This document shows positions 23,295 through 34,105 of a stretch of 64,000 nucleotides of DNA, piece after piece. Every line of letters begins with the position of its first letter. Within the stretch, counting starts at the first letter, position 1. Source of the stretch: Periconia sp. R9002. Its lineage: Eukaryota > Ascomycota > Dothideomycetes > Pleosporales > Periconiaceae. Position numbers and translations under genes: made by a program. A model generated the notes under the pieces. The model had not been told where the DNA came from. It made no database searches and saw only the letters and a program-made list of their open reading frames with translations. Location: NCBI GenBank assembly GCA_023627715.1, contig JAMAHW010000069.1, forward strand, positions 161,577 through 225,576, in the 5' to 3' direction.

Positions 23295-26200
23295 TCAAGC
23301 GCCCTCACCCCCATCCCTCTTCTCCATCCCCCTAGTAACAACCCCAACCTTACCCTGCTCCTCCTTCTCCTTCTCCCGCTCCTCCAACTCCCCCTTGACA
23401 CCCCCCAAAAACCACGCCCTCAACCTCTTAACCTCCCTCCATTCCCCCTCCCCGCTCTCCACCCCAGGCCCGAGAACCTCCTCCCTAGCCTTGACCTCAG
23501 CAAACTCGCCACGTCCTTTACCCCAAAGCATCTTGGAGTACCGCCATACACACCAACCCGAGTCCTCACCACTGACAAGCTGGGGTCTCCTATTCAAGCT
23601 CTTGACTGCAAACGCTCGCAATAGCACCACATCGCCCACCTCCGCGACCGGCAGCGCAGTCGCGTACGGGCGGAAGACTTGCACGGTGGTAGTGGCGGGG
23701 TAGGACGATAGGTCTGTGACGTGGAGCGTCGTGTGGTGATGTTTTGGACCCTTGGGGGCTTTTTGGGGCGGTGTGGTGGGGGATGTAACGAGGGCGAGGA
23801 CATCTGGGTGTGACGAAGAGTGGAATTGGGAGGAGCGGTTGAGGAAGAACGGAAGGTCTTTTAGAGGGGTGTAGTAGGCTATTGGGGTGGATAGGCCGAC
23901 GGAGGGTGGTTCGGGTTTAGGTGCTGTGATGGCGGGCGCGGTGGAGGTGGTGTCGACAGCAGTGATAGACGCGTTGGAGGAGTCCACGTTGGGTGAGGCG
24001 GAGCGAGACTTTGGACCCGTGGTGATAGCTTCTTGACTGACAACGGGCTTCTCTGGTTCAGTGTCGGCTTCCTCCACCATTTTGAATGAGCGCAAACCCG
24101 CGGACGTGGTTTGCGTGAGCTGCGGTGTGATCGGCATACTTGGCTCTTGCGGAGCAGCAAAGACTGGCAATTGTGATGTTGAGGTCTGTTGGGTGGCTTC
24201 TGGAGTCACGAGCGTACTGCTTTCCACAATGGATTGGTTTTTGGCAGAACGGGACCGAGTCTGTGTGGCGGGCGGTGAGCTGGCTTCGTTGAAACTGGAA
24301 GTCAAAAATGAGCTGGCTTTTTCGCCTTCACCTTCCTCGTGTGATATCGAACGGAGGTCGCCAAGAACCCTTTTGGGCGTCGGACCTTCCGATACCTCAT
24401 CATTGTCTGTGGAAAGATCCATCAGCAGCCGGCGCGACCTTCTTGGGGTGCGGGATACTAGATCGGCAGTGACTTTTGAGGATTGAGAGGCAGAACCCAG
24501 TTTGGCTCCAGGCGGGGAAGAAGCCATGTCAGAATTTCCATCATTTGCTAGCTCAGGTTCCTTTACTGCTGAATCCATACCTAGGACATCCGTTCTTGGT
24601 TCTTCTGGTTGTCTATCGTCAGTAAACGATCTGGCGATCACCGTCCATTCATCGGAGTGTTGAACAGTGGACAATGAATTCTCGGAATGCAGGCTACCTT
24701 CTTCAGAGTCCTTGACGTAGGCTACGTTTGAGAACTTGCCTTGAGATGCGCCCAGTTCCTGCGAAGGTTGAAAGCTCCAGTGCGGAAATTCCGAATATGT
24801 AGAGGTAAACGACGCCTCAGGAGCTATTTGACTATTGTTTTCAATTGATCCAATAGATTTTTGCTGCGCAGCTCTTTTGCGAGACTTAGTCGGTGTTTGT
24901 TCTATGCTCTTGCTCTTTGTAGGAGAATATGGTTTTGAATGAGATCGAAGATTGTAGGACGATGATGGGGTTGGAGATGTGGCAAAACTTGATCTCGTCG
25001 CAGAAGGTGAACGAGTTGTTTGAGCAATGGAATCAAGCGACTGCCTTCCTCTATGCGTTCGGGATGTACGATGGATTACCGACGTCTCTGGCGACGACAT
25101 CAACTTTGTCTTCGAGCGGGTGTTCCTCGCTGGAGCAGTAGCTGGTACCGACACTACATGGCTCTCATCCAGCTTCTCATCGTCCGGAATCTCAATGAGC
25201 ATTTTCTCTGGAGATTCGTGCTCATGCTCTCCAGACTCTCTTTCCTCAACCTCTTTTGAGGACGCCTCTTGTTGTGTTGAATGCAATGTGCCATCCTCCT
25301 CGATAGACTCGACTTTGATGTCCGGGTCGCGGTCCTCAGACTTATCCTCTTCTCCCTGATCCATATGATTTCGAGCAGTTGATATATCGGACTTGGACTC
25401 AGCGCCTACCAGTTGGGGCTCATCAATGGTCGCATTTTCCATAAGCTCTTCTTCATCGCTCTCATCGCTCTCGTCACTAGGGCCAAGATCAATGATTTCC
25501 GTTATTTCGATGGGGGTAGTTGGGGCATCTGCATCGTGAGCTGGAGAGTGCACATTCTGTATACCCGGCATCTGTTGTGACTCAGTATCAGTCAATGCAG
25601 ATGGTACATTCTCCTCTAGTCTGTCATCTCTGCCATCGCCATTTGAATCCTCGTCTTGTCTATTGATGAGTGCATTACTCTCATCGAGATCCTTGGACTC
25701 ATGCGTAGGTTCTGTTTTGGTTTCTTCAAGCAGATCTACCTGCACAGAGCTAGATGGCTCAGCAGCAACATTGTATACTGTTCCATGTTCAGCCGGAGTT
25801 GACTCGATGGGAAGGTTCATGTTTGAATCCTGAACCTCCTCGCGGGTAACCTCCCCACTTGTAGCAACGAGGCTCGTAGTCTGGGCTGCGCCTTCTACCT
25901 CGTTTGCAACATGTTCTTGGGTCATGCCCGAAATTTCCAGGCTCGATTCCTGATCAACATGTTCATCTTCGGCATTCTGGGTCTCCGTAGTCGGAAGCAT
26001 TGAAGAGAAAGCGGATCCATCCAAGCCAAACGTGAAACGAACATCCGAGAAAGCGGACTCGTGAAAAGCTGGAGCTTTCGAGGAACTAACGGAGCTATAG
26101 AAACTCGTGTCTACTGAGTTAGCGTTGTGAGAGATGTGTTCTTCCTCAACTTCAGTCCGCGAACCCAGTTGCGATTGCTCGGCGTGTTCGAGATACGATG

Positions 26201-27716
26201 TAAGAGACCCTTCCTGTTCATCAGGAAATGGAGAGGGCATGGGTAAAGTGGATGAATCGAGCGGTCTCAAATTCGGACTCTTGGGTTCATGTCCAATCGG
26301 AGTTAATATGCCAGGAGCTGGAGTGATTGGAAAATCAGTCTGAAGCAGAGGTAGCATCGGGGGAGCCATGACAACCTGAGCTTGTTCGTCATCCACAATT
26401 CCTGGGGCTTCAAAATTTTCTGTCCATTCGAAGGCTGGCGGTGCTTCGGTTATCACGGGTTCATTTGTGTCGACCGGTACTCCAAATTCAAATCTAATGC
26501 TCTCTTGTGTTCTCATCGGTACATCTCTTTCGCCCACATCCTCTGTGCTTGTCTCCTCTTCATCAAGTTCAACAACCTGGAGCTCTGCGGTAGATGCTGC
26601 TTGCGGGTGTTGCTCATCCTCTTCCTCATCGCTTTCATCTAGTGTGATAATATCTGGAATGTTGGTATGCGCAACTTCGTCAAGGGGTACTGTGTCTCTC
26701 TGAATGTCATGCTCCATGCTGCCACCATGTTGCTGGCTGGGGGAAACTGCATGGATACGTTCATCGGAGCCAGTATGTAGGCTGCGATCATCGGGATCTG
26801 GCTCAAACGCACCATCCACTAAACCATCTAGTGAATTGTGTATGTCCGGATCCTGTATTCTGATCTCGTCTTCCAAAATATGCTCATCGGAATCACCCTC
26901 GTCTTCCTCATCATCGCTCAGGTCAATGATATCACTCTGTTGAGGTTGAGACGTAGCATCGAAGGACTTCTCTGGTTTCGGAGGTGACACGGGCGTGTGC
27001 GGCGCCCTCGTTGGACGAGTGGGGGACGCATAAACGGCATCAGAATTTTCGGAACTTCCATCTTCTTTCTCCGGCGAAGGGGTTCGTGCCGAATATGTCC
27101 AAGCGTTCCAGTCTCTATATGACTTCCGGCGCCGCTTGTTCGCATGCCCATCCTCTATGTCATCCGTAAAAGGGTCATACCCAGCTTCAAACACCGGTCC
27201 GTCTGAAAGTCGCATACGTTTAAGAAAAGCTGGTGATGCCCATTTGCCAGGCTCTTCGATGGTGGGTAGATTGGGCTTATGAGGGGTAGGGCGAACGGGG
27301 GATCGGTTTGCAGGTGTGGGCGTAACATCGGTGAGGTCAAGGGTCGCAAGTTCGGTTCCATTGCGAGTGATTTGAACTGAAACTGTCTGTGTGTATTCTA
27401 ATTCGTAATCTATGCTCTTTCCAGGCGTGCTGACAGTATTCTCGCGCACAAAGGAAGCACCGCGCAAACTCAAGACCACTTCGTCTCCAATCCCGATACC
27501 GGTGCTCGCTATTGCCCTAGCACTTGATCCATAGAAGCGCGCCCTGACCTGCCCATTCCTGCGACGAAGACGTATATTTGGTTCGGCGAGGAGTAAGGCG
27601 AACTGTCGTGCCGATGATGAATATGGCCATATCAGTGTCACGACAGCTCTAATCTGCTTGGACTCGAGGGCGGGAAGCTCCGGTTGGAGTTCGGCGATGG
27701 GTGAGAACTCCATCAT
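23295..27716 (-). CDS. Telomeric ssDNA-binding POT1/Cdc13 OB-fold protein, 1473 aa, intronless
   Basis: Probable telomere end-protection protein of the nucleus. The strongest evidence is the C-terminal block, about residues 1280-1390. It starts YYTPLKDLPFFLN and continues DVLALVTSPTTPP, LHVTDLSSYPATTTVQVFRP, VGDVVLLRAFAVKS and GWCVW, the pattern of the POT1/Cdc13 telomere-binding OB fold. An N-terminal segment (about residues 15-130: RAVVTLIWPY, GDEVVLSLRGASFV) also looks like a beta-rich OB-type domain. Between them lie over 1,000 residues of low-complexity acidic, serine-rich sequence, with short patches such as IIDLSDDEEDE and IIDLGPSDESDESDEEE that resemble SUMO-interacting motifs. The basic patch NKRRRKSY may be a nuclear signal. 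I start at the ATG at 27716; 27713 is equally possible. It could be the Cdc13-equivalent or another telomere-associated factor. Confidence 0.85.
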   Translation of the reverse strand: MMEFSPIAELQPELPALESKQIRAVVTLIWPYSSSARQFALLLAEPNIRLRRRNGQVRARFYGSSARAIASTGIGIGDEVVLSLRGASFVRENTVSTPGKSIDYELEYTQTVSVQITRNGTELATLDLTDVTPTPANRSPVRPTPHKPNLPTIEEPGKWASPAFLKRMRLSDGPVFEAGYDPFTDDIEDGHANKRRRKSYRDWNAWTYSARTPSPEKEDGSSENSDAVYASPTRPTRAPHTPVSPPKPEKSFDATSQPQQSDIIDLSDDEEDEGDSDEHILEDEIRIQDPDIHNSLDGLVDGAFEPDPDDRSLHTGSDERIHAVSPSQQHGGSMEHDIQRDTVPLDEVAHTNIPDIITLDESDEEEDEQHPQAASTAELQVVELDEEETSTEDVGERDVPMRTQESIRFEFGVPVDTNEPVITEAPPAFEWTENFEAPGIVDDEQAQVVMAPPMLPLLQTDFPITPAPGILTPIGHEPKSPNLRPLDSSTLPMPSPFPDEQEGSLTSYLEHAEQSQLGSRTEVEEEHISHNANSVDTSFYSSVSSSKAPAFHESAFSDVRFTFGLDGSAFSSMLPTTETQNAEDEHVDQESSLEISGMTQEHVANEVEGAAQTTSLVATSGEVTREEVQDSNMNLPIESTPAEHGTVYNVAAEPSSSVQVDLLEETKTEPTHESKDLDESNALINRQDEDSNGDGRDDRLEENVPSALTDTESQQMPGIQNVHSPAHDADAPTTPIEITEIIDLGPSDESDESDEEELMENATIDEPQLVGAESKSDISTARNHMDQGEEDKSEDRDPDIKVESIEEDGTLHSTQQEASSKEVEERESGEHEHESPEKMLIEIPDDEKLDESHVVSVPATAPARNTRSKTKLMSSPETSVIHRTSRTHRGRQSLDSIAQTTRSPSATRSSFATSPTPSSSYNLRSHSKPYSPTKSKSIEQTPTKSRKRAAQQKSIGSIENNSQIAPEASFTSTYSEFPHWSFQPSQELGASQGKFSNVAYVKDSEEGSLHSENSLSTVQHSDEWTVIARSFTDDRQPEEPRTDVLGMDSAVKEPELANDGNSDMASSPPGAKLGSASQSSKVTADLVSRTPRRSRRLLMDLSTDNDEVSEGPTPKRVLGDLRSISHEEGEGEKASSFLTSSFNEASSPPATQTRSRSAKNQSIVESSTLVTPEATQQTSTSQLPVFAAPQEPSMPITPQLTQTTSAGLRSFKMVEEADTEPEKPVVSQEAITTGPKSRSASPNVDSSNASITAVDTTSTAPAITAPKPEPPSVGLSTPIAYYTPLKDLPFFLNRSSQFHSSSHPDVLALVTSPTTPPQKAPKGPKHHHTTLHVTDLSSYPATTTVQVFRPYATALPVAEVGDVVLLRAFAVKSLNRRPQLVSGEDSGWCVWRYSKMLWGKGRGEFAEVKAREEVLGPGVESGEGEWREVKRLRAWFLGGVKGELEEREKEKEEQGKVGVVTRGMEKRDGGEGA

Positions 27717-28005
27717 ATATGATAGCACTGTTCCCGACCTGTTTTATAATATCCGCATCGTGTGAGGGTGGAGGGTCGTGTACACACGTCCGGTAAGATA
27801 AAGGACGATGGTGTGAGTGCTGAAGTCTGCATGCGGCTCCGAGTCTGACTGAGCTAGTTGCACGCGACTCTTGCGGAGATCGTGTGCACGGACCACGTCT
27901 GCTCAACCATCCATGCTACATTTGTTCACGGCATCATCTTTCCAATCTTAGCTGTTACAGCTTTAAACTCCATTCTAAATTTATTATCTCAAGGTCTATC
28001 AATGT

Positions 28006-29750
28006 CTAATTTGGTAACCCAGATATCCCGACATTTCTTATACGTATTATCTCTTGTTCCAGCTCTTCTCTTTCCGCCACCGTCAAGTCGCTTTTTGCTC
28101 TTCCTATCCTGACTCCACCCAGAACAATTAGCAATGCCGCTCCGGCTGTTGCTACTCCAAGATAGAATCCGACATTGTAACTTGCTTTTAGACCAAGGTG
28201 AGCTTTAGTGCTCACTGCGTAGTCTGCAATTCCTAGCCAGATACTCATTCCTACAAAAAGAAGGACATTGATAAGAGCGCCCGCTAGTCCCTGTTGATCT
28301 GCTGGCACGTTCGAAGTAATGAAGATATTGGAAATGTTGAACGTGATGTCGATGCCGACCGAGGCACATATCATCGCTGGCAAAAACCAAGCCCAGTACA
28401 ATGGGGAATCGGGCGTCAATGCGAGCAAAAGAGATGATACCAAGAAACCACTCATAGAGATAGTGCTGCCGATATCAGTACATGCTTTTTGATGTGTGTT
28501 CTTTACTCTTGCTTAATTGCTTACAGCATCACAGTACCCGTCAACCGATGAAGAATAAAGCCACCTATTGTGCCGATAACGATGCCAGTGATTGCCAGAG
28601 GGGCAAACCACGCTGCCGAAAGAAGAGGTGAAATATGTAAAACTGTTTCCATACTTCCTGAAGTCAGCTATATGATTCAATGAGTCGGTAAGTGCACTTA
28701 CAAGAAGGATGCATAGAAAAGATAGATGCCAAAGGATCCATAGCTCAAGAACAGGCACAACACCAACGGTTTCATATACTTCACCTGGAATAGGCTCAAA
28801 GGGAGCAGTGGCTGAGTCGCGAATTTTGCCTCAATGTAGATAAATCCTGCGAAAATAGCGATTGCAAGGATGAGGGTGAAGAGAATTTGCGGCGATTTCC
28901 AGCCATAATACGCACTATCAGTGAAAGCGTAAACTAGCAATGTCAAGGCTGCGAAGCTCAAAACAAGGCCCCACCAGTCCATCACGATGTGGTTTCGAGA
29001 CTTCCGATCATTTGGAATGAAAGCGACAGAGCCAACAATGACGACGGCCAACAGGATAGTCCCGATCCAGAAAAACCAACGCCATGTCAAATACTGGCCA
29101 GATAGACCAGCAAGACATATACCAAAGAAGAATCCAAAAGGAGCGCAGGCGCCGTAGAAACTGAATACCACGTTCTTGCGAGGGCCCGGCCGATATACGG
29201 AACCTAGAAGCATGATGCCAGCCGGTAAGAAAGCTGCAGCGCCAATACCTTGGAGCGCACGACACATCACCAGCATGATGAAATTGATGCTAAACCCCGC
29301 AATCAAACTCCAAATTGCCATCCAGATCAGGCCGGAGATGAACACCATATATCCTCCATACATATCAGCCAGGCGACCGAACGGCAAGAGGAGCGCGCCT
29401 GTGACGAGCGCAAAAACATTCGCCGGCCATGTTCTTTTGCTGGGATCGATTTGCAAGTCCTCGATCACCACTGGCAAAAGCACATTGAATCCACTAATCA
29501 GGAATTCCTGCATTCTGTCAGTCAACATTCTTCCAAAGAGTCCCTCGGGGTTGATACTCACCGCGACAATACTTGAAATCAAAATACACATGCAAAAGCC
29601 AATCTCAACCCAAACATTCCTAAACACTTCAGGCCGTATGCGTCCCATTCTTTCGATTTCACCATCGTCAAAGAGGGTGGGTTGGACTCCTTGGGATTGC
29701 TGTTGTGAATCTGTATCTGTAGCCGACTCTTTCTCCACGTCGTCGGCCAT
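28006..29750 (-). CDS. DHA2-type MFS drug/proton antiporter, 527 aa, four exons
   Basis: Multi-spanning plasma-membrane transporter of the DHA2 drug:H+ antiporter family, the group that includes aminotriazole-resistance proteins. Exons: 29750-29562, 29507-28702, 28653-28525 and 28465-28006. The first intron (54 bp, 29561-29508) is a multiple of three without stops, so an unspliced reading would wrongly insert 18 residues; splicing joins SSIVA to EFLISGFNVLLP, the expected helix-1 pattern. The loop GRLADMYGG matches MFS motif A, followed by CRALQGIGAAAFLPAGI (motif B) and FFGICLAGLSGQYLTWRWFF (motif C region). The soluble N-terminus is acidic and glutamine-rich. The last exon has ITSNVPADQQGLAGALINV and a charged tail. 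The substrate cannot be told from sequence. No biosynthetic cluster adjoins it. Confidence 0.9.
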
Positions 29751-30692
29751 GGTGCACTTTTCTCTAAAAAACGGAATAGTCGATTAACGAAAGCTCTCAT
29801 ATAGGACCTTTTTTCTATGCTGAGGAAAATCCAGGAATTTCTAGCACAATATTACAAGTATTTATTGCTTCCTCCTGAGCTTGCTTGTTCTGCTACTCAT
29901 GCAATGTCTCAGGGATCCACCGGGCCGAAAGCGAACGGGACCCGCGCGCACCGTTCCTTGAAAGCACCTTTTTTCTACCTACACGGACAAATCGATGGGT
30001 AAGGTTGTCTTAGGAGGGTCCGGAATTTGTTGACTGAGATGTGTGGAGGGGTTTGCTTAATAATGTGTGGATCTTTGAGGGATAGTGCAGTCCGGATGTG
30101 ACTTTCTGATCATGTAGACGAGTCTGCATAGATCTAGAGGCTCGCCATGTGCCTTATGGAATTGAGATGTCGAGAAATAGGAGGTTTGCCGGCAGAAAGG
30201 TCATTTGCTGAAAATCTTTGTGCAAAGGTTCAAAGGTACTAGGAGATCATGTAATGGAGGTGAGTTTTAGGGCGCCCCTGGGGTGCTGACATTTAACTAG
30301 ATTGGGCTAAACTTTTTACAGATTGATCTTGAGATATACTCTTTGCTTCCGCCATGGCAGCTAACATACAAAAACTACGTGGCATCCTGTACACTATCTC
30401 TTTGCAGTGAACCTCAAGTATAGCAACGATATCAGATATCAATTCGTCGTGGACCTCACCACATGGACGGACCTCTCGGGTCACCTAGGACCATAACTGT
30501 CAGTCTCATATGACGCCCTTGACTTTTCTTTCTAAGAAATTTTAGTCTTACAAGGTAGTCCGCCTTTTTTAGTTCTTACTTTTAGATCTTGTTTTTGTAT
30601 CGAGGTAGAACCCCTCCGAATTATTCAACTAAATATCAGATATCAATCCCTATCCACGCCAAGTGCTGATCACATAGCGACTCATCCGGCAT
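29751..30692. other. Intergenic, nothing recognised
   Basis: Upstream region of the MFS gene and 3' flank of the membrane protein gene. Frames are short and without domains. Confidence 0.5.
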
Positions 30693-31694
30693 CTACACCA
30701 CCTCCATGGCATCATACCACACAAGAATACTTCCAAAAAGGAAAAACACACTCCCTGCCAATGAAACCCATGCCGCCGACACGAAATTAGCCATAAGTAA
30801 AAATATACCGGTCCACATGAACCCCACTCCTCCCAATCCACCCCAAAACGCACCTTGCCATCCAGCATCCGTGATTTTGAGCTTCCACCACCGATCCTGC
30901 TCCGCAAACATGACAACCAAGTTGGCGACAAAAATCATCGCTCCACCAATCACCTGCGGCACGAACGCCAGAAACGGAAAATAAATAGCCTTGGGATCGA
31001 TCAGTCCAGGAATCGTAGTCCACGCGGATACACTCAACACCAGCCCACCGCAGAACTGGAAAAGCCCAGCTTGAAAAGCGGGATCGGTTCTGAGCAGTTT
31101 CCTGAAGCGTCCGCATGAGCTCCACGACCACTCCTCGCTTCCGAGGAGCGCGGGCTGGTGTTCTAAACGGGGAACATCGTCTTGGGCTTTGGCGATTTCC
31201 ATAACGCCGTTCTCTGCGTTGAAAGCGCCGAGCATGTCTATGATGCCAGCAGTGAGAAAGGTACTTGCACCGACGAAGATGGTGACGGGGAAGGCGATGG
31301 TCATGAGGTTCGGGAATGCCAATTCTGGAGCGACGAACGGGATCAAGCCGAATATCGAATTTACTACGAACACAATGCTGCCGAATAGGAAAAGGATCGT
31401 GACAAGGTAGGCAGGGTCGCGGAAGGGGAACTCGGTAAACATCTTTGCTAGCTTTTCTGTTTTCCTCATTCCTAGGTCTTCAATGTCGATTGTGTTGTCG
31501 TAGATTGGCCCCTCTTCTATCTTGACCGCACTCATTTTGGCATGGTATTCCGCGTAGTCGACGGGTGAGAAGTTGAGCTTAGCAGGCCGGAGGTTTGGCC
31601 GTCTAGTCGTTTGAATATCGCCAATACTCCCCTGTTGGAAGGACAATCTCGACGCGCGTATGAAGTCATTACGCATCGTTGCGGAGGCATTCAT
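30693..31694 (-). CDS. Fungal integral membrane protein of unknown function, 333 aa
   Basis: Single open frame from the ATG at 31694 (MNASATMRND); a longer open frame upstream begins only with a non-ATG codon. The first 95 residues are soluble and include NLRPAKLNFSPVDYAEYHAK and IDIEDLGMRKTEKLAKMF. About eight hydrophobic segments follow, such as YLVTILFLFGSIVFVVNSIF, FPVTIFVGASTFLTAGII, FVPQVIGGAMIFVANLVVM and SLAGSVFFLFGSILVWYDAM. The aromatic/glycine-rich loop ITDAGWQGAFWGGLGGVGFM suggests a conserved family. I recognise the general type (uncharacterised fungal multi-pass protein) but no function. It is isolated from neighbours by about 1 kb on each side. Confidence 0.8.
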   Translation of the reverse strand: MNASATMRNDFIRASRLSFQQGSIGDIQTTRRPNLRPAKLNFSPVDYAEYHAKMSAVKIEEGPIYDNTIDIEDLGMRKTEKLAKMFTEFPFRDPAYLVTILFLFGSIVFVVNSIFGLIPFVAPELAFPNLMTIAFPVTIFVGASTFLTAGIIDMLGAFNAENGVMEIAKAQDDVPRLEHQPALLGSEEWSWSSCGRFRKLLRTDPAFQAGLFQFCGGLVLSVSAWTTIPGLIDPKAIYFPFLAFVPQVIGGAMIFVANLVVMFAEQDRWWKLKITDAGWQGAFWGGLGGVGFMWTGIFLLMANFVSAAWVSLAGSVFFLFGSILVWYDAMEVV

Positions 31695-32669
31695 TTCGAT
31701 GGCCTTGTTTTCCGAGGGTATTTCACCTTGCAACCAAGCGAAGACTTCAGAAAGCGTTCAACGCTTTATTAATGTACACCATAGAAAAGCAGGCAAATAA
31801 AGACAACATCGACCGTCCAGACATTCGCGGAACAACATTCTCAAATAATCTCCCCTCAGAAATCGGGCACCTACGATGGTTAAATTATATGTCCAAACCT
31901 GTCAAAAAAATAGACGTACGTCTAACGGGTATCTGTAGCGCTTTGCGTCTCCAGATCGGCAGCCCCGTTTCATCGTCCCCCCACAAAATACCGCCGAACG
32001 ACGATAGGTTTGCTTTAACATGAAGTCTTTCTACACATTAGTCTGACAGATATGGAGTTTCGAAGCTATCCCAGACATGGTTAGGGTGGCATGTGAAATG
32101 GTGTTTCTAGGTACCCTTTGGGCAATGCATCGTTCTGCTTTGATAACGACGTCCGCCAAGAAGACTTGGGTTATACTTACTATTTCATGGATGGCTGGAG
32201 TTGTGGTCGTTGTGTTTGGGAGATGAGGATATTTTTAGAGGTTAATAAGGAAGGTTATGGAGAGGGTATTCAAGAGTTGCACGGTTCTAACGTGATAGCA
32301 ATGAGTTGCTAATGCCTACCAGCTATAGAAAGGGACGCTATTCAAGCTGAGATGAATTGTTCTGCGTTAGAGATGAGCGATGCGAGACGTTTTCGCGTTC
32401 TGGTTTGTCTTGGGTTGTCATATTGCATTGTAGTTTTCTTTAGACGGATCGCCTACAATTGCGTGTGTTGCTCATCTTACATTGTTGAAAGTGGTATGAT
32501 GCATTGTTGGGTCTCATATGTGGAAAATTATTGTTCTCTTATTCACCGCTAATGAAATTGAAGGAATGATGTATGATTAGGAAATTAATTATGGTAACTT
32601 AGATATCATGGATGATGCAAATACTGTGAATTACACAAATGCTTGAATTCCAGAAGATGCCTGAACACC
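31695..32669. other. Intergenic, nothing recognised
   Basis: Upstream region of the membrane protein gene. Small plus-strand frames (for example 32118-32312, 32352-32552) show no domain and stop quickly. Confidence 0.45.
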
Positions 32670-33362
32670 TCATCCAGGGATCTGCTGACCCAGAAATTTG
32701 TGAATTGTCATTGTCTGCTCGTCCTCTTCACGTACTCTCGATAGCTCGGAGAGAAACGCCCCCTTAAGCACGAGCAGCACTGGGTCGGGATGTCCCCACG
32801 TTTGAGGCAACCACTCAATCACCACTCCATCCTGGTACTCAGTAATCCGTTTCGTTCCCTCAATTGTTAAGTCACTAACCGTGACTAGTTCCGTTTGATT
32901 GAACCCAATTCTGATTTTCTTGACTTTAGGCAATGGGTCTTTTTGGAACGCTTCGTCAAGGTAGTTCATTACCTGGTTGCAGCTATACGTAAGCTGCCTG
33001 TCCGGCACGCGGTGGTACTTCAGCGTGATGGAGTCCAGGTAAAAACGAGCGAATTTCTCGAATTTCTCCACGGAAAAAAAGGTGGGAAATTCGATGAGGC
33101 TATCGAGATAGCTATCAATAACCGGGTTTCGTAAATCCCGGAAATTGGTGCTTGAGACAAACCAGTCAATTGAGCCGGTAGTTTCCTCTAGGATCTTTCC
33201 GCACTCAACATCCATCTCGTTCTTGATTTTCTTGCACGAGAGATACAGACCCTCGTGCTCGGAAAATGGGCAATCTTGGAGATTGCCGCAAAGGGCGTAT
33301 ACCTTGAGCCGTAGCTCCGCTGGGAAGTCCAGGAACGAGATACCGGAGGTGTTCTTGCTCAT
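32670..33362 (-). CDS. F-box-like protein, 230 aa (paralogue 1 of a tandem pair)
   Basis: Intronless. The N-terminus SFLDFPAELRLKVYALC is the F-box-like LPxEIRxxIY motif found in large families of fungal proteins. It is followed by LYLSCKKIKNEMDVECGKIL, matching the segment after the motif in its neighbour. The rest is a mixed helix/strand region without known repeats; DLRNPVIDSYLDSLIEF aligns with DLRNPVFNFDCDYKNLLGF of the downstream paralogue. Possible role: substrate adaptor for an SCF ubiquitin ligase, by analogy only, since the F-box match is partial. The paralogue is longer at its C-terminus (273 aa), so this copy may be truncated or simply shorter. Confidence 0.75.
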   Translation of the reverse strand: MSKNTSGISFLDFPAELRLKVYALCGNLQDCPFSEHEGLYLSCKKIKNEMDVECGKILEETTGSIDWFVSSTNFRDLRNPVIDSYLDSLIEFPTFFSVEKFEKFARFYLDSITLKYHRVPDRQLTYSCNQVMNYLDEAFQKDPLPKVKKIRIGFNQTELVTVSDLTIEGTKRITEYQDGVVIEWLPQTWGHPDPVLLVLKGAFLSELSRVREEDEQTMTIHKFLGQQIPG

Positions 33363-34105
33363 TTTGTAGTTTTTTTGTAGTTTTTTTAGAGTTTTTTGTA
33401 AAGTTATACTTCTTGGAGCGTGATAGAAGGGTGAGTTTGTAAGAGCTCGAATTTAACTTGTTGGTCGGTCTGCAGGATTTGAAACTGTCAAGAAGGGATC
33501 AATATATATATTCACGGTGGATGATAAGGCGCTGTTCTAGCGATAATTATGTGTAATTCACAATGGTATGCCGTTGTTTCCTCACGGCGCATTGTGCGTC
33601 CTAGATGTAAGATCTGTCATACCCTGTACTCGCTATTTGCGAGCAAACAAATTACAAAGGTAAACTTAAACATTAAAAAAAATATGTTATTTACACACAA
33701 ACTGCGACACGATTTCCGTATGGAGAACAACTTAGACGCAAATTATGACATCAAAGTTCAGTGCAACCAGGCAAACGCGACTGTGATATCTAATTGTTAA
33801 ACCTCACGGCGGGCGCTTACAAACTAGAGACAAAGTGGAAATCCATGATGACTGAAACCCTGCATTTATATTTAAAGATCATTATACAGTGAACAGTGGC
33901 AAGAATAGTGGCCTGACACATGACTTCTATTTGTTAAAGTAAGCATCTCAAAGTAGATAAAGGACATTCCACCACCCATGGTCTGACCACTCAACAAGAC
34001 AATGTTCTTTAAAAGAAAAGACGCCAAGAACATTCCGGGACAATACATCGAGTAGCCAGTAACATCCGTAGAGGGATAAACTACCTCATTCTATACCAGC
34101 CGACC
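33363..34105. other. Intergenic spacer between F-box-like paralogues
   Basis: 743 bp, AT-rich, no gene seen; promoter of the first paralogue and 3' flank of the second. Confidence 0.5.

Noticed and set aside
27717..27728. Upstream extension of the telomere OB protein
   Set aside because: The extra codons begin with GTG, not ATG; the tandem ATG at 27716/27713 is the natural start.
31695..31733. Extension of the membrane protein at 30.7 kb
   Set aside because: The longer frame begins with TTG; the first ATG is at 31694.
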